A stretch of 64,000 nt of DNA. Source: Symsagittifera roscoffensis. Taxonomy: Eukaryota > Xenacoelomorpha > Acoela > Convolutidae. How positions within the stretch are numbered: position 1 is the stretch's first letter; each line of letters begins with the position of its first letter. A model generated the notes under the pieces. The model ran no database searches, was not told the origin of the DNA, and saw nothing but the letters and a program-made list of their open reading frames with translations. The position numbers were made by a program, and so were the translations under genes. The DNA is taken from assembly GCF_963678635.1 (NCBI RefSeq), contig NC_087064.1, positions 24,528,189 through 24,592,188 of the forward strand, read 5' to 3'. Positions 11,701-21,883 of this stretch are shown one piece after another.

Positions 11701-14700
11701 CAATTTGTCATTTTTGGAAAAAGGACGTTTATAACGTTTTAAACGTTTATAACGTCATTAATGTTTAAAATGTCAAAAATAAAAACTGAGCAAAAACGTT
11801 TATTAATGAAATTCAATATAATAACAATAATAATAATAATGAAGGATTTAGGATAAGTTCCAGGGGAATTGCTTCCCTGTCACTTTCAGTTTATTGAGTC
11901 TCATAGAAATTCAGTTTTGCAGTATTGATGCAGTTTGTGCAGTCGCAGCATAATTTCCAGGTGCAGGGGAGGTTTTCGTTGAATTTCGCAGTGAAGTAGC
12001 GCCAGTAGATAGTTGTCAGTTCTTCTTTGCATTGCGTTGATTTGATGACATCTTGGTTGAGATGCCTATTAAATATAATTGAAAGTGAACATGCTCGTTG
12101 CCAAAAATCAGATTCGCATTTTTTCAGTCGGAAGCATTTGCTGGTATAAAAGGGTATTGCGTGAGATCTTGTTATGCCTGTATCAATAATCTGTACATAC
12201 TTCTCCCAATCAAGGTCAGTTTTCGAGTTGATAATCCTAGCAAAAAGTAAAACTTCATGCATTTCATGATATAAGGACAGTGGTAGTAAGTGAAGTCTTT
12301 GAAGACGCGATTTATATGAAAGCTTGTTTGTGCCTAATATCCAGATACTTGCTCGATGTTGAACCTTCTCAGTGAGTGCCAGTTCAGACTTAGATGGTTT
12401 CCAAAGAGACGATGCATAGCTGATTGTTGGCACTACATATCCTCTGTATGCATTCTTTTTAGTGCTTATGGTCGAGCTATTGGCTAGGTTTCTTTTTAAA
12501 GAGAAGAAAACTTTTAGCGATTTAGCGGATCTAGTTTTAGCGTGTTCCGTCCAAGACAGGTTGTTTGTGACTATAAGTCCAAGATCTTTCATAAGATCCG
12601 TTCCTGGTATATTCTGTTTTTTCATGCAAACAGACATACTGCCTTTAAACTGAAGGGTTTTGCATTTACTTAGGTTCAAACACATAAAATTCTTGGAGCA
12701 CCAGTTCCAAATTTTATTCGAGTCGATATTCAGGGTTATTGCGTTATCTGAGACAATTTTATAGTCGTCAGCATAGCCGAAGCAGTTGGACATGGCCACC
12801 GTTGGCAGGTCATTTATGTACAAAATAAACATTAGTGGGCCAAGTATTGATCCCTGCGGAACCCCAAGTGTTATTGGCAGTAATTTTGAGATGCAATGCC
12901 CGATTCGCACCTGCTGGTATCTATCACTGAGATAATTTTTCAGCAGACCAAGGCACGCGCCACTGAAGCCGGTATGAGAAAGCTTTTCAATTAGTTTCAG
13001 GTGGTTGACTTTATCAAACGCCTTTTCAAAATCGAGATACAGGGATGAAAGGTTATTTACATTCTTTTTGTCGTACGTTAGATAGATTTCGTGGAGATAG
13101 AGTATGATGTTAGTAATGGTTGAGCGTTTAGTTCTGAAACCATGTTGTGAGTTATGCAGCAGTTTTTGCACCTTCGAGTACATTTTATCACACATCAGTT
13201 TTTCTAATACCTTCGATGTAGCATTCAGAAGACTGATTGGCCTGTAATTGGAGACTACCTGTTTGTTATTTTACTTGTGGATAGGCACTATTTCACTTAC
13301 TTTCCAAGTAGATGGGAATTGCTGCTTGTTCCCAATCGTATTGAAAAGTAACATTAATGATTTTGAGATGGAGCTCCAGAGCTGTTTAAAGAGCAGGTTT
13401 CCCATTCTATCAGGTCCTTTTGACTTGTTTATGTTAAGATTTTTTAAAATGTCTTCTATTTCGATGATATTAAAATGAAAATGATTTAGGAGGGTCGCAT
13501 TATCACTGTCTAGGTTTGAATCATATGGAATGTTGCTGTAGACGGAATGGAAATACCGGTTGAAAAGTTCAGCTTTATCTTGGTCGGAGCGAGCTTTTTC
13601 ACCATCAAGATACATTTCACTAGGCACAGTAGTAGAACGCCGAACGTTACGCAGATATTTTTGAATTAAGAGCACGCGTACAAATAAAAGTTTTGCTGTT
13701 TTTGCACTGTCCAAGTTGTTTCTTTTTCCGTCTTCAACCATTCCCATCGTCGAGAAAACTCTTTCGAAGCCGGCCGAGGTGGGAACAAATGCAAGTAATC
13801 TCAAGTACATATCGGAGGCTGGCTTGTTATGACGTCGTTTATGACACGAGAAAATAACACGCTATTTCTGACAGACGTTTTAAACAGTGTTTAAAACGTA
13901 CTTTGTTATTAGAGGACCAACACTGACTAAGAGCACAGAAAACAACTTCCAACTATTTTCAACAGTTTTTCTCGACACACATTTTTTTGAAAGTTTTTAA
14001 TGTCCCTCAAATTGCGACTGAAAGCACTTTAAAATTATATATCACTCGAACCAGTCCAATTTATGGTACCTGATTTTGCGTGGAGAAAACTAAACCACAC
14101 CCGAATACAAAGTTCCTCCCCTTTTCAATGGTCGGAGCAAAACACCAAGACCTATATATTTCCTCTTAAGTGAACTCTTATACATATAAAATGAGAAAGA
14201 AAACTAAATCCAAAAAGAATCATCGATAAAACTTAGGATCGTGTGCTAAATGACGGAACATCAGCAATGTGTAATTTTTCTAACAATCGCAATGAGTTAA
14301 GTTCATAAAACTTTTATGCTTCCACAGCCAATTACTCACCTCTTTCAATGGCAGCATTCTCTGCAGGCAGTCCAAATGCATCCCATCCTATGGGGTGGAT
14401 GACGTCATAGCCCTTCATGCGGTAGAGCTGGGCGAACAGATTACTCAACGTGTACACTCTCACGTGACCCATGTGTAAATTACCTGGTAAAAAAGAGTGC
14501 AGATGAGCCAATGATTCAGAGTCATAAGGTTTACAATTTTGTTTTCTGAATCGGAGTCGGCAAAGATGCTCTTTAATTACCTCAAGAGGATTGTGTCTAG
14601 CATACTAAGGGTCATCATCACAACAGTCCGCCTTTTCGCTAAATACCACCATTGACCTCTTCGTTAAAGAATGCTTCAGAAAACCTAATTTAATCCAGTA

Positions 14701-15120
14701 TTCCGTAAAATTAGAATTCTAAGGCCACCCTTTTCTTGAGTATTTTTAATCAATAATTGTATCATATGAAAAAATCACCGAAACTAAATGTCACTAAACA
14801 TAATTAATCTAAAGAGATGGCTGAAGTACAATTAACGCTCACTTACCGGATGGGTACGGAAACATAGACAAGCAGTAACATTTAGGCAGCGTTTTGTCTT
14901 TGTTTTTAACTTTATCATGATATCTCCTCATGTATTTTTGCAGCTCCTCGCTCCAATATTTCTCTACTTCATTTCGAGTCTCATCCGTATAACCATCATT
15001 TTCCCTATCAGGAGGCCAATAATTAGTTTGTCTGTACACTGATCTCAGCTGATAAAACCTGGTGCATGAATTTGGATTGACCGCATGTGTAATACGAAAA
15101 CAAACATGCTTTAGCCACAT
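8799..15120 (-). CDS. LARS2: Mitochondrial leucyl-tRNA synthetase, four exons
   Basis: Charges mitochondrial tRNA-Leu with leucine. Exons on the minus strand: 14847-15120, 14340-14483, 10807-11036 and 8799-10526, with GT-AG boundaries and a continuous frame giving about 790 residues (human LARS2 is ~900). The N-terminus looks like a mitochondrial presequence (basic, Ser/Thr-rich, no acidic residues early). The class I signature is split by intron 1: MFPYPSG ends exon 1 and [12 protein letters not shown] (the HIGH motif) begins exon 2. KMSKSKYNG in the last exon is the KMSKS loop; [15 protein letters not shown] and [13 protein letters not shown] are typical LeuRS blocks. The CP1 editing insert is short and lacks the canonical TTRPDT threonine motif and the GTGAVMAVPGHD block. 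Intron 2 (11037-14339) holds transposon debris. A TTTTCAG just upstream of the ATG could be an acceptor of a 5' UTR intron. Confidence 0.92.
11419..11458 (+). repeat. Dispersed repeat core, copy 3 (LARS2 intron 2)
   Basis: ACACAGAGGCGAAG, GAGCTTC and ACTTGCGATACAA match the copies at 5177 and 6025. TAAGCCGATAAAA plus AGCAGACA follows at about 11599, as at 6551. Confidence 0.55.
11822..11845 (-). repeat. TTA-repeat 3' tail of the non-LTR element
   Basis: AAT/AAC trinucleotide run on the plus strand just beyond the RT stop; in element sense it is a (TTA)n tail, usual at the 3' end of CR1/jockey-like insertions. Confidence 0.6.
11891..13680 (-). pseudogene. Non-LTR (CR1/jockey-like) reverse transcriptase, 5'-truncated
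   Basis: LINE reverse transcriptase fragment inserted in the hAT element. Visible blocks in order: [77 protein letters not shown] and the catalytic FGYADD. One in-frame TAA (13271-13273) separates the first two from the rest; otherwise the frame is open for nearly 600 codons, which suggests moderate age. A Cys-rich C-terminus (CCDCTNC) precedes the stop. No endonuclease domain is present, so the copy is 5'-truncated. The 3' side (lower coordinates) ends in a TTA-type microsatellite tail. The exact 5' junction with the hAT remnant is uncertain by tens of bases. Clade is inferred from RT blocks only. Confidence 0.8.
13670..13840 (-). pseudogene. hAT transposase C-terminal dimerisation remnant
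   Basis: About 50 residues that match the hATC dimerisation block: [18 protein letters not shown], then a [15 protein letters not shown] segment. The ER.FS core with a downstream R..L is the family signature. The DDE catalytic core and N-terminal part are absent; only ~90 bp separate this fragment from the right TIR. The frame runs directly into the non-LTR sequence, so the LINE inserted at or just after the end of this block. Confidence 0.75.
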
Positions 15121-15413
15121 TCTGCTAGCATTATCCTCTGAAAACCCAAAGAATATTTGAAGCTAATTGTTGAGATGGAGATGGATTAATATTTTTTTGA
15201 AGTCACCAAAATGAAAAATAAATTGGAGAAAAATCAAAACAAAACAGAAGATAGTTAAATTGAAACAAAGGAAAAACATCTAGAAAGAAATTATTGAAAG
15301 AGAAGCATGGATATTACACTCGAAACTCGATAAAAATTGATATCAACAACATGCACAAAATGTATCGCCTATTCTTGAAGAAATTATTTATCGCTAATTA
15401 TATCAGAGCTATC

Positions 15414-16391
15414 TCATTTTTTGAATGCCCCAAGCTCTGCATTCATAGCGTCTTCTTCGATGTCCGGAATCCAAAAACTCATTTGATTGCAGGTGCTCGC
15501 TAGCATCATATATTTGGGGTTGAACTGAACGTTGTAAATTGTTGAAGATTGCTTGCCCTCCATTGTGCTTATTTTAGCCCCTGTTTCACAAGACCATGCG
15601 TGGAGCTTACCATCGCTTGATCCAGACAACACAAACTGAGCGTCTGGAGTGAAACTCGCCTCCAAAGGAGCGTTTCTGGTATTGTTGAAACCAGTGAAGG
15701 TTTGCAGCAAGTTTCCTTGGAACGCATCGACTAATCGAATTATAGACCCACTAGTAGAAATCAGTATCATTTTACCGTCATTGCTAAACTTCATACCAGT
15801 CCAGTCGCAAGCCTTGTCCTGTTGAAGTCGGAATGTTGAGAAAGGCCCTTTGTCGAATGATCTCAGATCATATAATTTGATCATTTCAGAGTTTATTCCA
15901 GCTGCAAAGATCAATCCTTCGGGGTCAAAGGCAGCGACTGGTCTACCGGGCAGATTCATCAACCCCTGGCAGTTTGTGGATCGCAAGTCCCAAAGACGAA
16001 TAGTTTTGTCAAGAGACCCAGAAAGGAAAGTATCATCAACTGGTGACATGCATAAAGTGACAACTTTTTTGGAATGTCCCGCAAAGTATCGTATGTATTT
16101 GTTGTCGTGAACAGAAAGGTATCGCAGAGTGTCATCGATTTTATTGGAGCTGTAAATGACACAGTTTGCTTGATGGGTATACCGAATTATATCCACTCCA
16201 TATTTCTTACTAAAAAGCGTTTTTCCAGGAACTCCTTTGACCACGTCGTAAATTTGTATTGAATCGTCGTCACTGCTCGAAATCAGAGTTGTTCCATCTT
16301 CCGAGAAGTCGATTGAATTGATTTTATCGGTATTTTCCTTGAAAATTTTTGCAACCCGGAATTTCTTCAGAACCTGGTCACTGAGCTTCAT
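15414..16391 (-). CDS. WDR82: WD repeat-containing protein 82 (SET1/COMPASS subunit)
   Basis: A 325-residue seven-bladed WD40 protein, intronless here. In animals WDR82 recruits SET1 H3K4 methyltransferase complexes to Ser5-phosphorylated RNA polymerase II and also serves in the PTW/PP1 and termination complexes. Recognisable WD blocks include [11 protein letters not shown], a [14 protein letters not shown] blade, the [17 protein letters not shown] strand and [17 protein letters not shown]. Length is close to human WDR82 (313 aa). ATG at 16391; TTTCTATT upstream is not informative for the start. The stop lies ~290 nt from the LARS2 ATG, head-to-tail on the same strand, so the LARS2 promoter probably lies in that gap. 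No stop, frameshift or missing blade was seen, so I regard it as functional. Confidence 0.95.
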   Translation of the reverse strand: MKLSDQVLKKFRVAKIFKENTDKINSIDFSEDGTTLISSSDDDSIQIYDVVKGVPGKTLFSKKYGVDIIRYTHQANCVIYSSNKIDDTLRYLSVHDNKYIRYFAGHSKKVVTLCMSPVDDTFLSGSLDKTIRLWDLRSTNCQGLMNLPGRPVAAFDPEGLIFAAGINSEMIKLYDLRSFDKGPFSTFRLQQDKACDWTGMKFSNDGKMILISTSGSIIRLVDAFQGNLLQTFTGFNNTRNAPLEASFTPDAQFVLSGSSDGKLHAWSCETGAKISTMEGKQSSTIYNVQFNPKYMMLASTCNQMSFWIPDIEEDAMNAELGAFKK

Positions 16392-16955
16392 TTCTATTAT
16401 GAAAAATCAGATATTATTGCCGGATTCCAATACCGTTAAAAGGCCAGTCAATGATATCTGAAAAGAGACTTTGATTCGTTGAAAATGAGCTAATTTATAA
16501 AAAGAAAACGCAGTATACAAATATGTAAGCAATTACAAAAGTCAAATGAACGTAACCTAGCGTAAACAACGCAGCAACGCGTCTTCGACAAACTTATATC
16601 TTGCATATACATAGCAATATACGGCAATATGACGTTGATAGACAGTTAAGGTGAATAAATGGATCTATAATTTTGGGAAGTTTAACCAGCCCTCTTGTAC
16701 TAGACTTTTCTGAATTTTTGTAAAATTGCTGTTACTTTCTGAAAATTGTAAAAAAAAGTGACTTGCTACACCGGAACACTGACCTAACGCTTTTTCTGAA
16801 ACCTTCAGTATTCAAAACCTGTCTTTACATGATGCTACAATGCTTTTTTGTTATCAAATATAATCATCACTGTAAAAGTTACTTTAACTAAATTATCTGT
16901 GTTGCCTATTAGCCTAATTGTTGTGATAAACTTATTAAATAGTTTCCGGTTTGAT
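16392..16955. promoter_or_regulatory. WDR82: WDR82 upstream region
   Basis: About 560 nt of AT-rich DNA between the WDR82 ATG and the start of the PHD frame on the other strand. It should hold the WDR82 promoter, possibly bidirectional. I see no convincing TATA box or other specific site. Confidence 0.4.
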
Positions 16956-17012
16956 ATGTCTCAAGCAAAAGCTACTAGATGTGGACCATGCAACAAACCA
17001 GTGAAGGACAAC
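16956..17012 (+). pseudogene. PHD-finger protein, N-terminal fragment (split by element A)
   Basis: ATG at 16956 opens 19 codons with the first zinc-ligand pair of a PHD finger (CGPC followed by NKPVKDN). The frame stops exactly at the edge of element A and resumes in phase at 39953. The joined type is C-x2-C, then GCENC, AWFHGQC and CSGC, the Cys4-His-Cys3 PHD order. PHD fingers of this type occur in chromatin proteins and also in the first ORF of CR1-like non-LTR elements; I cannot decide between them. See the second fragment for the internal stop. Confidence 0.65.
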
Positions 17013-17898
17013 TGTAACATTCGTCTACTGCAGTCACACATGAGGCTTAAGAAAAATAGGCCCTATAACCACTGGCTCAAGGGTCAGGGACACTATCTCT
17101 TGTGTTTTCCCACCTCAAGAACGGTCGGAGCCAGTTCGGTTCGCTTGTGACATGAGACTACGACCCGTTACAGCTTAAAGGCTACTACTAAAATATCCCC
17201 CCACTCTAGAATTAAGAACGTCCCCATACTTAGGTCTCTAGATACCCAAAATACATGAACGCCGTTAAAAACCGGGTTGGAACAATCCGTTAGGTTACTT
17301 TTTATTAGACAGTGTGACTTTGATCCATTTCAGATGGATCAACCTAAAACTCGCCTTACCTCAACATAACAATCACAAAACACACTCTAGAAATTTAAAT
17401 TAAGGACTCACATGTTGATGCGCTCAAGCACAGGAAGTAATTAAATGGGTGAGCAACTCTAGAATTAACTAAAGTAACTAGATAAGTTCAATGTTTATCA
17501 GTTTGAATGGTAAGGGTAAGTTTGAACTCAAGAACGAAGTTTTATGTGGACCATTGGGACACTCAAGCTGTCCACCTTTCCGTCGAAGGTTCACTCTGGT
17601 CCAGTTCGAATAATTGCTCTCTCGGGAATACTCTGTCTTCTATTTCAGATAGGACAGCTCTACTCTTGTTCACTATGATGGAAATTGCGAATAGCAATTT
17701 CCCACTCGTTTTTTATCTGACAACTTTCCCGCAATTGTTCTAAAATTGTTCTGATTTCTTTTTCTGATTTTCAGTTATCGCGAGAAAATCGTGCATGACA
17801 TGTTCCATTCGAAATTTTGAAAAATTAAATTTCACTTCAAAATCAAGTATTTTCTGCTCTTCTCAAGGTCAAACTTCCAAATATGACCGACTGGCACA
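17013..17898 (-). repeat. 3' LTR of element A (886 bp)
   Basis: Direct copy of 39067-39952. Reads TGTAACATTC...GACTGGCACA on the plus strand; in element sense TGTGCC...TTACA, an inverted TGT/ACA end pair. The outer edge abuts the PHD fragment and the inner edge abuts the PPT. Six CTCAAG hexamers occur in it. A 78-codon open frame inside is in both LTRs and has no protein features. Confidence 0.95.
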
Positions 17899-17912
17899 TA
17901 CTCCCCGGACTC
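17899..17912 (-). promoter_or_regulatory. Polypurine tract of element A
   Basis: In element sense GTCCGGGGAGTA immediately precedes the 3' LTR. The same string precedes the 3' LTR of element B, so it is the plus-strand primer site. Copies of GTCCGGGGAG also occur inside the coding region. Confidence 0.75.
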
Positions 17913-18328
17913 GAGATCGATGTCCTCATCGCGCGCTGTCTTCTGCCAGTGAGTCCCAGAAAAACCGAGTGTTGCTCAAGATACAGTGCCAGTGGTCATT
18001 TACAGAAGTTTGCAGCAGATTTAAGATTATCTACACCCCAAAATTCACGACCATTTAAAATTTTCACACTATTGCTAGACAGCAATCAAAATCTGCATTT
18101 ACCTGCACCTTTGAATTTTCGCTTTTCAAGCCAATCATTTAAAAATCTCTTTTGTCCTATTCAATCAGGAAATTGTCATGCAGCATTTTGATTTATATAA
18201 TAGATATAGTATATTAGTAACAATATTTACTTTGTTAAAATTTCTTTTTCGTGAATCCAAGTTTCACTCGGATTCACACTCAAGCCCCCCTTCCCTCTCA
18301 AGACTCAAGATCCATCCGATTTGCCCAT
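17913..18328 (-). other. Element A 3' untranslated segment
   Basis: About 415 nt between the stop of the second ORF and the PPT. CT-rich near 18280 with three CTCAAG hexamers in about 35 nt. No coding signal. Confidence 0.5.
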
Positions 18329-21300
18329 TCATCTCGTGCTCTTCGCCTTGGAGGTACTGCATCCTGAAGTGCTAGATGCGGCAAACTGTCTCAACAGTTC
18401 CTCTTCATCATCGGAACTAATCACAATCTCCTCCCAAGCCTTCAGCTGTTCATAGGATCGCATCCATTCTCTCTGCTCCTGCAATCTCTTTGCTTGGTTG
18501 GGTAGTGCCTTCACCCTAGCTTCTCGGTTCAAGCAAAAGGAGTTGTGCAGGCTCAAGCTCACGTTCTTCGCCAGGTCTTCCTCTAGTATCGACTCCCACG
18601 CTTTGGTGTTGTCTCTAGACATCTTACCCACTCTCTTCCATCCCGTCGTGATCGCATTACGATGGGTTAGCAGGGGTCTCTTGAAAGCTTCCGGCCCAAT
18701 CTCGGCCTGGAACTGTCGATACTCCTTTTGATGTTTTCTCATGTGATCTTTCGTTGCCCTGTACAACCAAGACGTCAGTGTCGCCCGAAACCATGGAAAG
18801 TACCTCAAGCGACTCCATACGTGCCTGACTTCCGTTGGTATGGCGAATACTTTGCACGCAGTCTCAAACAACTCAAGTCTCCTGCTGTAGTCTATCGCGT
18901 ATATTGACTCAGCCGTTGGCGTCGTCGCCTCCCGATACTTCGTTATATTCTCTTCTATCCATCTCAGAGCTAACATCGTACTCACTACTAAGAGCGTCAC
19001 CTTCTGCCGGTGATCCGGTAGTCCGATCGACCGAATCTCTTCCACATCCCACACCAGGCAAAGGTTCTTGTGATCTGGATACCACACCGTTTGTGCCAAA
19101 CAGTGGCATGGGCATTCCCCATGAGAGATCTCAATGCTCCTGAGATTACGCTCCCCTGAGGCTTCCAAGAGAGGCTCAAGCTCCATCATTTTCTCGTGCA
19201 TCGTGTCGTTGTCTTCCAGGTTCGGAGTACTTCCCACAGGTTTCCCGATCACGTTTTGTCTCTCGTGATCGCTTGTGTTTTCTCTTTCCAACTTCAGAAG
19301 ATCTTCTCCCCAGATTTCGCTTAAGTCATCTCTCAATTCTTTTGGTACTGTCCCTTTGATTTTTCTCAACAACTTGTGCGAGTGATGCGACATCCGAGCC
19401 AACCTCACGCACTTGGGCACTGAGAAGGCCTTATCCACCAGTATTCTCTGGCTGGACACTTCCACCATCGCCATGTGTAGCGGGTAGTGACTTCCGCACA
19501 AGTTGGCCATCATTGACCCTATCAGTGATTTCGCGTTCAATGGCAAGCCATAAGCTTCGCTCAGGGGAAATCCCATTTCCGCCTCAAGACCAACTTTCCA
19601 GCTCCGGATGTGTTTTTGAGTCACCTGCAACACCCCGGGCCATGATTCTACGCTCAACGCCGTCACTAAATGATGTTCAGACTCCAGTCTCTCCAGTGCC
19701 TGCAGACCACACATTCTCGAGAAGAATCCGAGAGCTGTCGCTATATTCACCGTGGTTCTCGCGTAACATTCCGCTATTATTTGCACTTCACTTTTCTCCC
19801 TTTCTGTGATGTCTTCGAACCAAGTGACCAGATCTTCTTTTTGAAACGACAGTATTCTGACGCATGACCGTCCATCGCAGATGTGCTCTCCGTTCCCACA
19901 CGTCGAATCCAGACAGCTACCCGGCTCCAATTTCTTTGTTGACCCGGGGTCGCTCGTCCTTTCGCTTGGCTCTTGCATCTGGGGCGTGATTAGCTTATGC
20001 AGCACACTCAACTTCGCCAGATCTTCATCTTCCGTTGGTGCTAACCTCACTCGCTCGGTGGTTTCCTCGATTAGACTCGCATGGGGATGTGGACACCAGG
20101 AGGGTCTTAGTAGCTTCCATATCACTCCCAAGTTCGTGGTTAACAAGCCATTTCCACCGCCCATGTTTACTTCAACTCTCTTGTTTGAGCGCGGCATGCT
20201 TATCACCTCTGGTGTTTTCTCAAGAATCAGGCCCAGGCTCGGCCCCTCTTTCTCCACCGCGTCTATCTCCATTATTCTTTCTGTCCAAAACTTCAGCAGC
20301 TCCGCTACCTCATGGTTTCTGTGGGCTCCTCCAGCTTCCGAGTCTAAGAAGGGATTGTAGGCTATTCCCAGCACTCCAGACACGTATTGGTATTCCCCCT
20401 TCTCACTGAGTCTCGAGTACTGTTCTGACGAGGCCAGGTTACGGTGAACATCATGTTCTTCCTCGAACTTCTTATTAGAGAACCTCCGTACCTCGTCCAG
20501 CTTTCGATGGCTCTCTAAGGATAGTCTGGAACCATCTTCTTTCTCTATTCCTGTACTTTGATATACGTTCAAGATGATCGTTGAGACCCTTCTCTCCATG
20601 GTTTTACTTCCACTTGCTCTCTGGTGGCATGCCAGGATGGTGCTATCAGACATCATTGACATTGTCCATCTCAAGAAGCATGTGGCATCTTTTCTCCTAG
20701 CCAGGCTCAAGCCTGAATTGTCCCTGGCCACGTGTTGCATCAGTGCCTGATACACCTCTAGCTTCTTGCTTCCCAACTTCAGCCTGTCATACGAGGTCAA
20801 TGTCTCCAACTCTATTCCCACCAGACTCCAGGTGAACATTAATTGTCCCGCCGTTCTAACGAAGGGATTCGCCATTAGTGGCGGTGCTGATGAGGATGTT
20901 CTCATCGCCTCTTCAAAATGATCCTTCAACAAACTCTGCCAGGACCTCTTCAGATGACTTACCATCTCTATCTTATTAACCTCGGCTTTCTGCTGGGTGG
21001 CCCAATTGCGTCGCCTGCGAGCTATTCCACTATCCAACTTCTTCAAGCAGTCCTCCATTTCCTTCAATGTTTCGAGGGCCACCCACCACGTCCGGGAAGT
21101 GTTCCTCGTCTTGCTCCTCTCCAATGGATCACTCGTCACTTGTTTGCCCATGTCCTGATGTGCCTTCGAGATCCATTCTTTGCCGATCTCCACTTCCCCT
21201 CCCTGTCCGTTCGTTGAACCTCTCTTCACGTTTACCTTCTGAGGCTTGAAGTCTTCTTCTGACGTAGAACTGGTGGAAACCTCTATTTCCTTTTCTACTT

Positions 21301-21880
21301 CAAGTGGTTTCCTGAGCTCCGAGCTGTTCTTGTATGCCGCCGTCTTGCATCGGGCCATAACGATGGGCGCCGTCTCTCTCAAGTTTCCTTCCGAAACAGC
21401 ATCCACTGAAGGACTACCCCATCCTTCCACTTCTCTCTTCCTCTTGCGAGTCTTCACATCTCTGCTCGAGGGTGTTGTGGCTATCATCATTGATTCTACC
21501 TCTCCATCCACTCCTTCCAACTCTTGCCTCCCCCCTGCTCGAGCCTTAAGGATATTAGTACTTTTAATCATATTACTAGTCCCAACCTTATCCCTTTTTA
21601 TATCATCAACCATTTTATCCACAGTTTTTTGTTTCAGAGTAGAGCTGTCCTCACATTTCTCTTTTCTAGTCTTCGATCGTGCGTTCCTCAGCTCCACTAG
21701 CTTGTTCAGCAGCTCTTTTCTTGCTTTCTCATCCAGGCCCGTTCCTATCAGGAGCGGTTCCCCGAATCTCACTACTGCGTCCCACAGTTCCTTCTTGAAC
21801 TTGTCCAGCGTCGTCTCGCTGCCCACTTCTCGATTGAATTCCTCCAGGAACTCCTGCCAAGCGTCATCCTCGAGAGATCC
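18329..21880 (-). pseudogene. Element A second ORF, C-terminal part (out of frame after 1-nt loss)
   Basis: About 1,180 codons open in the -1 frame relative to the N-terminal part; it has no ATG of its own near its beginning. Collinear with the C-terminal ~1,180 residues of the intact element B protein: shared strings include LRPSWCPHPHAS/VRPSWCPSPNAD, VDKAFSVPKCVRLARMS, MELEPLLEASGERN and LHNSFCLNREA. A conserved C-x4-C-x4-H-x-C-x4-C cluster (19862-19915) could bind zinc, and CPCHC follows near residue 880 of this segment. No transmembrane helix, enzyme motif or known domain is evident, so function is unknown. Together with the N-terminal part the reading spans 8,882 nt, one short of a 2,961-codon frame, versus 2,959 codons including the stop in element B. 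Confidence 0.82.
19862..19915 (-). other. Conserved Cys/His cluster in element A second ORF
   Basis: C-x4-C-x4-H-x-C-x4-C, spacing identical in element B (61400-61453) although most intervening residues differ. Candidate zinc site. Confidence 0.5.
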
Positions 21881-21883
21881 CCC
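21879..21883 (-). other. Frameshift point in element A second ORF
   Basis: Run of five C (plus strand). One additional base here would put the following conserved residues (EDDAW..., matching EEEW in element B) in frame with FLG upstream. A single-base homopolymer loss, real or a sequencing artefact, is the simplest reading. Confidence 0.7.

Larger units (their letters stand above)
11691..13925 (-). mobile_element. hAT-type DNA transposon, internally deleted, with nested non-LTR element
   Basis: Bounded by 11-bp terminal inverted repeats (CAGTGTTGGTC at 11691-11701 and its complement at 13915-13925) and flanked by a perfect 8-bp target duplication, ACTAAGAG, at 11683-11690 and 13926-13933. 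TIR type and 8-bp duplication are diagnostic of hAT elements. Only the C-terminal dimerisation part of a transposase remains, next to the right end, so the element cannot mobilise itself. It sits in LARS2 intron 2 in the same orientation as the gene. Confidence 0.88.

Noticed and set aside
17507-17743. 78-codon frame in both LTRs of element A
   Set aside because: It is antisense to the element, identical only because the LTRs are identical, and has no protein features.
18329-21826. Independent third ORF in element A
   Set aside because: It has no ATG near its start and is collinear with the C-terminal part of the single element B ORF; a 1-nt indel explains it.
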